A stretch of 64,000 nucleotides of DNA, taken from contig OZ038379.1 in assembly GCA_964036045.1 (NCBI GenBank), positions 108,454,025-108,518,024 on the forward strand, written 5' to 3'. The notes beneath the pieces were generated by a model. That model ran no database searches. It had not been told where the DNA came from and was given only the letters and a program-made list of their open reading frames with translations. This stretch comes from Eutreptiella sp. 'Long Island Sound 2002' (taxonomy: Eukaryota > Euglenozoa > Euglenophyceae > Eutreptiales > Eutreptiaceae). The stretch's first letter is position 1; the number at the start of each line of letters is the position of its first letter. This document shows, piece after piece, positions 21,824 through 31,285 of the stretch. A program made the translations under genes and the position numbers.

Positions 21824-23400
21824 TTGATGCTTCACCTTTTTGCTTTAGCTCTCAAAGCTTTCTTATTCTTTGTAATGGCCCTTGCTGCTGCCCACGCTTG
21901 GTGCGAGCACCATCAAAAGATCCTTGGGGTCCGTCGCCTTGGCGGTCCCCAGGGGTTTACGATCGGTGACGCAAACGTGAGGCGCCCTGTGGCGACTCGC
22001 TTTGAACATGGTGTGGACTTTGGACTCCTTGTCCGTAAGTCCCCCTTCATGGCTGACAAGAGAGACCCCTTGGTTCTCAGCAACTACATCTTCGGCAACG
22101 GATCATGCCCTACTTTCCCCAAGCAAGCATTGTAAAGTCTACCACAGGCCGCAATAGGGCAGATGCCCACGTGCCTTTGTAGTCAATTGTGCAAAATGCG
22201 ATATCTATGGCCCGAGTTTTTGGGAAACCCCCCCCCTAGTGGCGTTGCCATTGTTGTCATTTCAGTTGATGGGACTTCCTTGTGGAAGGCATCCTCTACC
22301 CGTGCGGATGTATGGGTTAATGTATGGGGGGGGGGGGCAAAGTATGCTTGGAAGGTGAAGCTATGGGCCTCATGGTTTTGCATGGATGGCGGGGACGAAC
22401 AGGCTTTTTTGAGAAGCCTGGACATCTCCGCTAACCTCAACCAAGAGGTGAGGGATGTGGAGGAGGACGTTGTCCTCTTTGAAAACCAATTTTGGACTTG
22501 CACTGTCATTTTGACAGGGGATGGGAAGGGGATGCAAGCAATGGGGGGGGCTGGGTCTAAGTGTTGGTTGTGCAAAGACCCCAATGGTATTGTTGAGCAA
22601 ATGGGGGTGGAGTCCACCTCAAGATGGGGGGCATTCTTGAGAAGTGTGACCCCTGATAGGCGGCCGGGGGACTACCAACATGCAGCATGCCGCATTCTAA
22701 ACGGCATTGCAAAGCGCACTAAGACCACCCTTCAGGCCCTCCCCCCTGGTACCCTCCGTGAGGCCCAAGCTCTTGCAGCGTTGCAGGCCTTCAAACAAGC
22801 CCTCAAGGATGAGACCTCAGGCATCCCTCTGAGGGATCGTCTCCCCTTGGCCTCGAGGGCCACAGAAAAATATTTCGATCTTACCAGCACCAAAGTTTTC
22901 CTAACCTCCCCCCCTTCCAAAGGCAATTTGTGGATTGCCTCAAAGAGCATGTTCCCATAGTGAGGACCCCTGGTGGACCTCCGTTATGGCTTGTTGTGCA
23001 TGTCATGGTGAAATGCATTGAGGGTTTGTATGAGCTTTGGAGGGTGAGGGAGATCTACACTCTAACCCAAGTGGAACGCCACGGTGCGTTGACCACAAAA
23101 TCTTCAAAAGCTTGGGGAGACTCAGGTTGGTCCCCCACCACGTGGATCCATTGGTGCTTGGCACATTCCACTTTTTTTGCCGAGAAATGGAGGAAAATTT
23201 TTCAGTTTTCCTCCATCCTAACGGAGTATCGGCATGGGCCTTACAAGAGGAGGCTCAAAAATTGTTTTAAGGGTTGGTCCTTGGTCAGGCCAAGTATGTC
23301 CCTCCGCCACATGCACAATTGCATGTCCATGAACGCCCTGGAGCAAGGCCTTTTGGTACTGGAGGCAGCCAAGGCCTCAGACATTGATGACTTTGTATGA
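21824..23400 (+). CDS. DDE transposase of copy 2, one TAA and one poly(C) frameshift
   Basis: Frame 21,824-22,960 is open except for TAA 22,133-22,135. It shifts at the poly(C) run near 22,909 into 22,930-23,400, ending at TGA. Motifs in order: VVISVDGTSLW with Asp at 22,268; FCMDGGDEQAFL; LTGDGKGMQ with Asp at 22,520; KCWLCKD (C-x2-C) at 22,562-22,573; HWCLAH (H-x4-H) at 23,149-23,166; and LTEYRHGPYKRRLKN with Glu at 23,224. RAG1 and Transib transposases have DG, ADE, CxxC, H-x4-H and a late Glu in the same order. CMC-group and KDZ transposases share related zinc insertions, so superfamily is not settled. A GT-AG pair at 22,035/22,264 could instead be an intron, because copy 1 lacks that stretch. 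The motif similarity is from my own reading, not a search. Confidence 0.72.
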
Positions 23401-23785
23401 AAAAAGACCATACATGCTTTGTGCCAAGTGTTTTGTGTTGTTTGTCCTAGGGAGGGATGGAGGAGGGGCGCGCGATAACTACCCGCGATAACTACGCGAT
23501 AACTGACTTATCGCGCGATAACTAGTGCTCTAGCTAGTTAGAGCAAGGTGCTCTACCTGTGTTCCAACTCTGTTCTCACTGTGCTCTAACTCTTTGACCC
23601 CCCCCCCAAAAAAAACCACCCCCATGATGCGGGTTATGTGGGGAAAGAAAGGGGATGGGGGGTTTTTGAGGGTGCTGAATCCATTTTTTGAGGTGGTTTG
23701 CCCCGAAATTGAGGCTAGATGGTTGTTTCGGAAATTGCGTTCTAACTAGGGGTTCCGCATGACGCCCTAGAACGCTGCATCCCAT

Positions 23786-24180
23786 GGTTTGGGCTGCACC
23801 GACCTCACCGCCCACCCGGAGAACAAGGTGGTGATCCCCCCGGGCACCACCATCGCCCGCATCTACCTCAGCTGCAACCTGTTCGGCAACCACAAGCAGA
23901 CCTGCGCCCTCACCGATTGGTTGCACGGAGGACAACCCCCACGTCCCCGTCCTCCAAGTGTGGCAGCACGGCGAGGACATCGACGAGGGCGTCCAAGCGT
24001 GCACCGGACGGGCGAACGCCGCCGTGAACAAGGCGCAACGTCGCCATGTGGAGATGGAGGGCACCACCCTCCTCTTCGCCGCCACCACAAAGAAGGACGG
24101 GTAGGACAAGTCCCCCTTCAAGCACCCCCACCTGGACACCCTCTCCCACGTGGTGGACATCAAACCCGCCATAGATATTT
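23786..24180 (+). pseudogene. GC-rich protein remnant between transposons, unrecognised
   Basis: Two frames with strongly GC-rich third positions follow each other. The first contains TAHPENKVVIPPGTTIARIY and LFGNHKQTCALTD. The second contains HVPVLQVWQHGEDIDEG and NAAVNKAQRRHVEMEGTTLL, a TAG, then DTLSHVVDIKPAI. They look like one coding exon with a frameshift near 23,930. No domain recognised. It lies exactly between copy 2 and element B and belongs to neither by its ends. Confidence 0.35.
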
Positions 24181-24295
24181 TTTTTTGTGTCTGAAGGTGG
24201 TCAACATTGATGTTTCGTCAGGGTTGTATCGCTAGGGTACCTTTTCAAAAAAGGCGAATTGGTCACTTCACCTTCACTTCGCCTTCGCTTCGCCT

Positions 24296-24388
24296 TCGCA
24301 CACGAAGGCACATTGCAAGCTCACCGCAAGCTCAATGAAAGCTAATGGCCGTTCACTGCAAGCTGTAAGAAAGCTCACTAAAGGTGAA
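24296..24388. repeat. TGCAAGCTCACT motif cluster B1
   Basis: Repeats of TTGCAAGCTCAC, GCAAGCTCAATGAAAGCT, TTCACTGCAAGCTGTAAGAAAGCTCACTAAA lie inside the left end and before the first gene of element B. Confidence 0.6.
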
Positions 24389-24593
24389 TTGCATACATGA
24401 TGCACAATGTTTAAGCCCCACCCCTTTGCCAACCATTCCCCCTCCTCATATATTCACCCACCTAGCCCACATTCACATCCTCCCTCTTCTCAGTCTGCCC
24501 TTTTTCTGTATCATGTTGCCCCCGGGGGTCGTTGACTCCAACGTTTCAAAGGCGTCCGAAGCCTTCCCGTGTCCCCTGTCCTCTTAATGAGGC

Positions 24594-24989
24594 ATGATAC
24601 ATGGGCAGGATTTCGTCGGACCTCAGTCCTTTGAAACGTTGGGCACCGGATCCGAACCCCCCGACTCGGAAGTTATCCACATTAGGGTCTTCGTCAATAC
24701 CCTAATGGAGAAAAACCGGACGCACAAATCCAACCGGCTCTTGCGTCAGGTCCACCGGAACCTCCCAGCAATCCGGTTCCGCTTTCTAGAGGATGTGGTG
24801 GACCACCTTGTGCAGCAAGCCTCCGGAAAGCTGGACCGGGAGGCCCGCCAATTTGCCCTCGACCTCATCGACACTAGTGATTTGCACTATGGTCATACTT
24901 CCGATCTCGGTGTCGATGAGGTGCAGCGCAAGAAGGGTGTGTTGCAACCCGTGCCTACATGGCAAGGGTGGTAGATGGTGACTGGTGGG
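24594..24989 (+). CDS. Element B hypothetical frame upstream of oxygenase
   Basis: From ATG 24,594 the frame runs 126 codons to TAG 24,972-24,974; if TAG is sense it ends at TGA a few codons later. It has high third-position GC and a clear helical middle (RFRFLEDVVDHLVQQASGKL, DREARQFALDLIDTSD). No known domain. It may be a first exon of the oxygenase gene that follows, since TAG and AG-rich intron-like sequence separate them. Confidence 0.45.
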
Positions 24990-25036
24990 TGACGTTGGGA
25001 AGGTGCAACGTCACACCAGAGTAGTGTTTGCACGTT

Positions 25037-25944
25037 CCCGAGTACACCTGCCCATCCCTGTTTACCTCCTCGGAGCAGCACTTTTTCCAGCAATATAGCA
25101 CTCCCTCTCCCTACATTTCCCTGTTACCTCCGGTTTCCTCACACGAGTTGCCAAATCCACCTGTGGACTCGGATGACTCGCTGAGGGAGCTCGGCTTCGG
25201 GGTTTGCAAGGGCATCTTGTCTCCCGAGGAGGCCTCACAATGGTATACCATTGTGAGGGCCTCCTTAGACTAGGCCCCCACCCAACGGGACGCATTTTGG
25301 GATCTGGTCTCCAACGTGCACTCGCGCGAGTGTTTTTGGGCTAATCCCAAACTACCACGCCGTTGGGGTACCCGCCCAGGGAAGCTGGCCACGCTGTTGG
25401 GACGCGAGACGTGTAACAGGGCCGCTGTGCTCTGTTTAGCTCAGGGGCCCACGATGCGCAACTTGCACCCTACTACATGGTCAACTGTGGCGTTCGGGGA
25501 GGTGGAGGAGACGTCCGGTACCCAGGAGGACACAGGGAAGCATACTTGGCACACCGATGTAGATCGGTTGCCAGGTATGCTTCCCCGCCGCGGTGACCTC
25601 CCTACGCAATCTTAGCATGATACCCTTCAGATAAGTGTCATGTTGATATGCATGTGGGGAGTCACTTTGGGGAACATGATGGTGTTGTCCGGCGGACCGT
25701 TGTGTGTGATCGTGGCGGCGTGCTTTTATTTGCCTCCAGGATCAGGCACAGAGGTCTGCCCGCCGTTCTGGGGGTAGGGAAGCACCTGGTCCTCTTCCGC
25801 TTCCTTACTGCCGACGAAAGGCACCACTGGGTGGGTGTCGAGCGGTTCCTCCTTGATCCGCTGCCACGGACCAAGGCAGCACTTGCCCAGCATCCCTCTG
25901 CCGGCACGGACCCCCTGTCCGACCCTTGCGGCATCCCTCACTGA
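25037..25944 (+). CDS. 2OG-Fe(II) oxygenase-like protein, element B
   Basis: Exon 1 reads to 25,574, a 56-nt GT-AG intron spans 25,575-25,630 (phase 1), and exon 2 continues in frame to TGA 25,942-25,944. The frame contains one TAG at 25,271-25,273. The proximal iron motif is H-T-D at 25,550-25,558. The distal His is in SRIRHRG at 25,747-25,749, followed by an Arg in LVLFRFLTAD expected to hold 2-oxoglutarate. Spacing HxD to distal His is about 48 residues once spliced, usual for this fold. These enzymes oxidise C-H bonds, and TET/JBP members act on modified bases in DNA. Linkage to a transposase recalls the TET/JBP-KDZ association described in fungi and algae. TET/JBP membership is inference; prolyl-hydroxylase or AlkB-like enzymes remain possible. 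Confidence 0.65.
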
Positions 25945-26615
25945 GGTCACATGTTGGCCCTTGATAGGGGATGGCAGGGCTGTGTGGGGCCGCCCCATGA
26001 GGGTCAGCTGCAGCCTTGGTTTCCCCCAGTTGGTTTTGATGGGGCAAGGTGCCCATACCATCCTCTGCTGGTGAGTAGACCTCCGGCCGATGCCCCGGAT
26101 TCTATGGCCACTGTGTCTATGGAATCTGGGGACATCATGTGGCTTGCAGGGCCATTTCGGATTGAACTCGGCCATCCCATGGGTAGCAGTGGGCACCACC
26201 TTGCGGTCTCATTTGAGCGTAAAGCCTGCAGGTCGGCTTGTCGTGGCACAACAGTCCGGAGAAGCGGCGCACGGCCGGCCGCGCCGCCGACAAGCCGTTG
26301 TTCATGCGCTACATGCATGTGAGTGGTGTTGCTCGGGTGGGTTCAATTTTGCCCGCCTATCAATGATTGTTGGCAAAGGGGGGCGAGGGGGGCGGGTGGA
26401 AAGAGTCCGGGGCTGGACATGCCAAGCTTTGCTTTTCTAGGGGGCATGGGGAAATCGCTGCATCTCTGTACGTGAAGACGGGTGGTGAGGAGTTTGGATC
26501 CCGGGTTACTGCCTCTTCCACAGCTGGGGCATATGTGGCTGGCTGTTTAGTACGGGGGGGGGAGGTTAGGGTCAATTGTGGCTCCCATCTGCACCTCAAA
26601 TGGGTTGCTTGAAGC

Positions 26616-26760
26616 AGGCTGCACGTTCACGGCACGTTAGTTGCAAGTTCAGTGGAAGCTCTAGCACCCTCACTAAGTGTTCGGTGAACGTTCACTCAAT
26701 GTCTAGTGCAGGCGCCAGAGCTTGCAATGAACTTTCACTAAAGGCTCAGAGCCGTTTGAA
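26616..26760. repeat. TGCAAGTTCACT motif cluster B2
   Basis: Repeated GTTGCAAGTTCAGTGGAAGCTC, GTTCGGTGAACGTTCACT, GCTTGCAATGAACTTTCACTAAA, with inverted arms around GGTGAACGTTC, separate module 1 from module 2. Confidence 0.6.
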
Positions 26761-26796
26761 CTCTTCTCGTAGCCCGTGTTCCCACTTTACAAGCCT

Positions 26797-27780
26797 ATGA
26801 TTGAGCCTACGGGGAAGAGATCCTCGCAGTCGAGCAGCCGAGCATCATAGCCAACAGGGGTCACCTTCCACATGGGGGTGGCAATATCGGCAGTTGTTAG
26901 GTCAGTGGCTGCACCGGCGGCACAACCTGGAGCACCGCCCCCGCCCCTAGTGGCCTGCCAGCTGCAGCTTGGGGTTCCGCCGCTAGCCGATGTCGCTCCG
27001 GGTGGGTCTGTGCCCTACCTGTAGGTCCGGGAGACGCGGCCGGGGTGACTTCAGGGCGGCTTCATCGGTGTACTCGACATAATTCGTGTGAACAAGTAGG
27101 CCGTCCCGGCGTATTCCCGGACGCGCTGGACAACGGTCAAGGGCCAGCACCGTGAATCCACCAAGATGTGGTACTAGTCCGTGTCCGTCCAGGGACAAGC
27201 TAGCCGTTGCGCGAAGGTGACAACACACATCCACTTCCCGTGCCGCATCGATGTGGCACACGATTGCGCACCTCTTGTCGAGATTGATGCAGTGGCCGGG
27301 GAGCATCTCATTGGGTGGTTTGCATATCGCCTCGCCAACAAGGGAGGAGGATTGTGTTTCCACGGCGCCGCAGGGGGGGAAAGGGGGGGGGATGGAGATG
27401 CAATTGATGCAGACGTTGATGCACTGTGCGGTGCGTCCCGTGTGTCGACCGCATCCCATAGGCCGAAGCGCGCGCGCACCCCAAGCGCCGCACAATCCCC
27501 TCCGCACACGACCAAACGAGCGGTGACCCCTCGTGCGGAGAAAGCCTCCGGGGTTGGCCAAGGCAAAGTGGGAGCGGGGGGTGGAAGACGCAGCAAATTG
27601 GGCCCCCGGTCCCCATCCACCATCCCTCCCGCCACGTACGGAAAGGCTCCTCAGGAGCGGGACGAGTTCGCAGTGGCATTTGCAGGGATGGACAAGCAAC
27701 ATGACGACTTGCAAATTCGGTTGCTTGCCGCGGAACGTAGAGCCACAATCGCGGAGGTAGAGCGAGATGTGGTTTGCTGA
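26797..27780 (+). CDS. Element B module 2: unrecognised protein with coiled-coil end and TAG-rich frame
   Basis: One frame runs from ATG 26,797 to TGA 27,778-27,780 (327 codons) with TAG at 26,848, 27,022, 27,097 and 27,175 and one TGA at 27,046. The last 200 codons are uninterrupted: a beta-like stretch (KVTTHIHFPCRIDVAHDCAP), a basic and proline-rich linker with RPKRARTPSA, and a helical end (MDKQHDDLQIRLLAAERRA). The single TGA means this copy is damaged, or that TGA lies in an intron I cannot define. A further piece follows at 27,850-28,206, ending at TGA. Confidence 0.45.
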
Positions 27781-27849
27781 ACGAGGCCGGCAAACGCACA
27801 AGCAAGGAGTTTGAGGGTGCTACTTCGCCGCCTATCGCAATTGCTGGCC

Positions 27850-28206
27850 CAGGACTTGGCACTCCCTCTGCCGTGTAGGCATTAGTAGCGATTCTGCACA
27901 GTTCCTGGCGGCGGGCTTGCTGGAGTATGGTGCCCTAGTGACCCAGTGCCCGGAGCGGGCAGAGAACCGTGCGGGCTAGTTGAGGTGGCTTCCCAAATGG
28001 CCCGCACCACATTTGTGCCCGATATCAGGATGGACCAACGGCCCACCATCCCTACATCTCTTGTTCACGGTGTCACACAGCCCGATGCACGGTACACGTC
28101 TTCCCGTGTCACCGTAGCGCAGCGCCCTGGGTGGATCATCTCACTGGTGGGCGCTGCCAGCCAGGCCGGCCTCAGCATCCCTGACCTGTGGGAAAAGCAG
28201 CATTGA
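27850..28206 (+). CDS. Element B module 2, C-terminal fragments
   Basis: After the TGA at 27,780, protein-like sequence continues in shifted frames: SDSAQFLAAGLLEYGALVTQ in one frame, then LVEVASQMARTTFVPDIRMD to TGA 28,204-28,206 in the next. This suggests the module 2 protein was longer and has been frameshifted. No domain recognised. Confidence 0.35.
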
Positions 28207-28214
28207 TTGGGATG

Positions 28215-28790
28215 GAGTGTGGCCGTTTGAAAGAAGGAACACTTGACGAAATCGGCTCGTCATGTGGGCCCACAGGGCCGAGCCCTCCGTCTCGCTGAGA
28301 GACTAGTGAATGGACCAATGATTTGTTTGAAAGGAGGGGTTGCCCCCCAAGTGGACATCACTCGTCTTCAGGGCTTGCTTGCCCTGGCCTTGACCTTGAA
28401 TTTTTGAAAGAAGGGGTGGACCCCTCATCGAACTCGTTTCGTCATGTGGGCCGACAGGGCCAAGCCTCCAATCTGGCTGAGAGGCCTTTGATTGGGACAT
28501 TGCTTTATTTGAAAGAAGGGGTGGCCCCCCACGTGGACACAACTCGTTTTGCAGGGCTTGGAGGCGCTAGTATGCTGTTTGAGTTTTTGAAACAAGGGGA
28601 GGCCCCCCAGTGGAATCGCCTCGTCATGCGGGCCCACAAGGCTCAACATGCAGTCTGGCTGAGAGGTCAGGGAATGGTTTTTCTATTTGAAAGAAGGGGT
28701 TGCCCCCCTTATTGGACTCGACTGTGTTTGAAAGAAGGGGCGCCCCCCCTTTGTGGCCTTGACTTTTTTTGAAAGAAGGGGATGCCTTGT
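28215..28790 (+). repeat. TTTGAAAGAAGGGG minisatellite
   Basis: At least eight copies of TTTGAAAGAAGGGGT(T/G)G followed by CCCCC and often GTGGACNCNACTCGT occur at spacings of about 40-100 bp. The GGGGTTGCCCC part can fold on itself. It lies between module 2 and cluster B3 of element B and has no counterpart in element A. Confidence 0.65.
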
Positions 28791-28835
28791 CTTGTGTTGT
28801 AGTGCCTGTGGAAGGAGGTAATTAAGAACAACAAC

Positions 28836-28925
28836 AAGTTCACTGCAAGCTCCAGCGCCTTCACTGAGCGTTCAGTGAACATTCAGTGAAGGCGCCAAAA
28901 CTTGCAGTGAGCTTGCAGTCATCAT
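28836..28925. repeat. Motif cluster B3, a palindrome
   Basis: The left arm CACTGCAAGCTCCAGCGCCT...CACTGA and right arm TCAGTGAAGGCGCC...CTTGCAGTG are inverted copies around a GCGTTCAGTGAACAT centre. It occupies the same place as palindrome A3. Confidence 0.68.
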
Positions 28926-29399
28926 GCAGCAACCCCCGTGCCAACTTTTGAGGTGCAATTGGGCACTAGTGTTGACATAAGCCCCCCCCCCCCTCCTTGC
29001 TACAAAACCTGTGCCATATACCCCGAGCCTTGAAAACATATTTTCGGCGTCGGGTCCCCTACCCAAACCAATATCCCCCCACGCCACCAAAAATTCGAAG
29101 GGTGGCATGTGCAGCCCTAGACTCGTTGACCCCCCCCCCCGCGCCAACAACAATGTCAACCCCCCCCCTCCAAAAAGAAACATCAAGCCCCCCCCCCCCC
29201 CCCCAAGCCGCAAGAAACTAATAACTCCAACCGGCCCAAATCCAAAAAAACAAAGTACCTCAAACCCCCCTCCCCTGGGAGCAGGCAAAGGCAAACATAC
29301 ACACTCGAGCAACAGCCCCCCACATGCATGTGCCTTCTAAACACACCGTGATGTGCATCCAAACATTCATACAGGTAAACCATAGGGTTCCATCGACGT

Positions 29400-31204
29400 G
29401 TGTGGGTGGGGAGGACCTCGCTTAGGCCACAATGCCCCTGTTTGTCCTAGATCGTTGCCATCATGCCCGTTGCTGGCCCATTTTCACAAGTCACCTCGGC
29501 TACGGCACCAGAAGCGATGGCTCGGCGACCTGGAGGCGGTTGTGGCTGCCTCACTAGCCGAGCGCTATGAAGCGCAAACGGCAGCATAATGCTGGTGTTC
29601 GCCGGTGGTGTCACCAAACCGCCCCTGGAGCCGGACTAGAAGTCCGATGCCCTCCGTATACTATGGCGCATGCGTAGCATGCTAGTCTCCCGCCGGGACA
29701 TGGGGTACCTTTTCCCAAACCTTGATAGCCCACTATCATACGCAGATGTTGTGCCTTGGCTCAACAAACTCAGTGAGCCTACAAGTCACGGTACTTTGGT
29801 GACGGAGGGGGACATCACCATGCATGGTGCCATGTGTGACGTGCTGGCGCGTGTGGAACGCTTTTATGGGGCGCGGACGGTACCTGCCCCCCATGTTTTG
29901 CAACCCGGGGCTGCCCACTACATATTGGTCACCATTGGTGTAGATGGCACCAGTAGGTGGTTTTGTGGATATGTACATTGTGCATTGGGTGTCCCTGGTT
30001 GGGGGCCCACAAACCTTGGGAGTTGGCGGTTGTTTGAAGGCGCGGAGAAATGGAAGATGGTATTTGCCTTGCACAATGAATGTGACTTTGACGGACAACT
30101 ACAAGTTGCGGCAACGGCAAAACTGCGCAAGATGATGGAGGGCTGTGTGCCCCTTTGTTTTTCCTACGAGCAGATGGCAAGGCACATGTGTTGCTGGCGT
30201 TGATGGCTTTGCAAAGCAAAGCCCGGCGGCATTGGTGTGCCACTGTTGTAGCAAAAATCGTGACACCGTCCTTCGACGTTTTGGCAGTACGGGGGTTGCC
30301 AACGCTGGAATCGAGGGGACGGTGCGTTTCCCCGGAGTGTTCCGGGACGTCCCGGCTGACCGACGGATTCCTGACTACGGTGCCCATGGCGTCATGAGAC
30401 GGAGCAAGTCCGTCTTCTCGGGCACCTTGGGTGTGCTAATGATACAAGGAGGAATGAGCAGGGGCAATGCCGCAAGATTGGTGCAGCGGGTTGTCAATTG
30501 GGCACGGGAGGCCGGCCGGAACATGCAGCCCGGAAGACAGGGGGCGGAGAAGGCAAATGGCAAAGGGCACGTCCATCTCGAGTTGGGGGCCGCCTTGCAT
30601 TTCGTGAGGGCAAGGCTATGGGTACCCTTGTTGCAAACAGTCGGGGGGGGGGGGGAGTAGGTGGACACCGGGTGGGGGGAACGCGATGGGTGGCTCTTTG
30701 CCATGAGTGGTGGGAGGCCTTTGCGTCAATGTGCAAGGCGGCATGGAAGGAGGACTTCTTGAGCGGGCGGGAAGACTTGCGTGGTCCGGGATCAATGCAC
30801 CATGGGTCAAACACATTACCCTCGGGTGGAGCAAGGCCCTCTGGACCCACGTGTGGATTGGCCACGTGTATGCTTATGTGGCAAAGTGGGGGACATTGGC
30901 TAGTTTTAGTTGCTTTAGTCCACAGGGGAGCAATTTACAGCTCAAGAGGATGCTGACGAACAGTGGGGGGGTAAGCTTGTTGCATGACAATTCCGGGCTC
31001 CAATGTGTCGTTGACAACCACACATTGGATAACAATTTGCAGAAGCAGCGATGGGACCCGTTGAGGAAGGCAATGACCAAACAAAGAGGGTACAAGAGGC
31101 GGTATAGGGATTGGACACGGGCTAGACGGGAAGGGAGGGGTAGGGCTGCAATGGGGGAAAGCATTGTGCAAAGAGCATTGCGTCGGAGGGCACCAAAGAG
31201 CTGA
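29400..31204 (+). pseudogene. DDE transposase of element B, partly intact
   Basis: A helical start near 29,500 (KRWLGDLEAVVAASLAERY) is followed in the next frame by LVFAGGVTKPPLEPD, TAG 29,637-29,639, then KSDALRILWRMRSMLVSRRD. Landmarks in order: IGVDGTSRW with Asp at 29,943; LFEGAEKWKMVFALHNECDF; ADGKAHVLLAL with Asp at 30,173; VCHCCSKNRD (C-x2-C) near 30,236; DYGAHGVMR; HVWIGH (H-x4-H) at 30,848-30,865; AKWGTLASFSCFSPQGSN, where the catalytic Glu of A is Gln (30,922); and VVDNHTLDNNLQ. It ends at TGA 31,202-31,204. There are at least three frame changes, one in a poly(G) run near 30,645. Motif order matches copy 2 and element A, so all four are one superfamily. Confidence 0.72.
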
Positions 31205-31207
31205 AAG

Positions 31208-31285
31208 TACGTGACTTCCAACCTACTGCAACAGCGAGCTTGCAGCGAACTTTCAGATTGAAGGTGAAGTGACGGTGAAGTGAAC
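31208..31285. repeat. Motif cluster B4
   Basis: GCGAGCTTGCAGCGAACTTTCAG followed by GGTGAAGTGACGGTGAAGTGAAC lies between the transposase stop and the right end of element B. Confidence 0.55.

Larger units (their letters stand above)
21458..23783 (+). mobile_element. DNA transposon copy 2 (RAG1/Transib-like motif order)
   Basis: It has the same inverted ends as copy 1: left GGGATGCACCC...TAGGGCGTGGTGCGGAACCCC at 21,458, and right the reverse complement ending 23,783. The TTATCGCGCGATAA clusters lie at 21,680-21,815 and 23,470-23,530. It sits in the gap between elements A and B. No clear target-site duplication was found. This copy is longer than copy 1 and keeps all expected catalytic residues. 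Confidence 0.78.

Noticed and set aside
25243-25268. 26-nt intron near TAG 25,271 in the oxygenase gene
   Set aside because: Too short to be spliced and it does not remove the TAG.
27021-27054. Short GT-AG intron removing TAG and TGA in element B module 2
   Set aside because: At 34 nt it would shift the frame into a stop; the frame continues better without splicing.
28320-28790. CRISPR-like array
   Set aside because: The repeats are degenerate, spacing is uneven and the setting is eukaryotic; it is a minisatellite.
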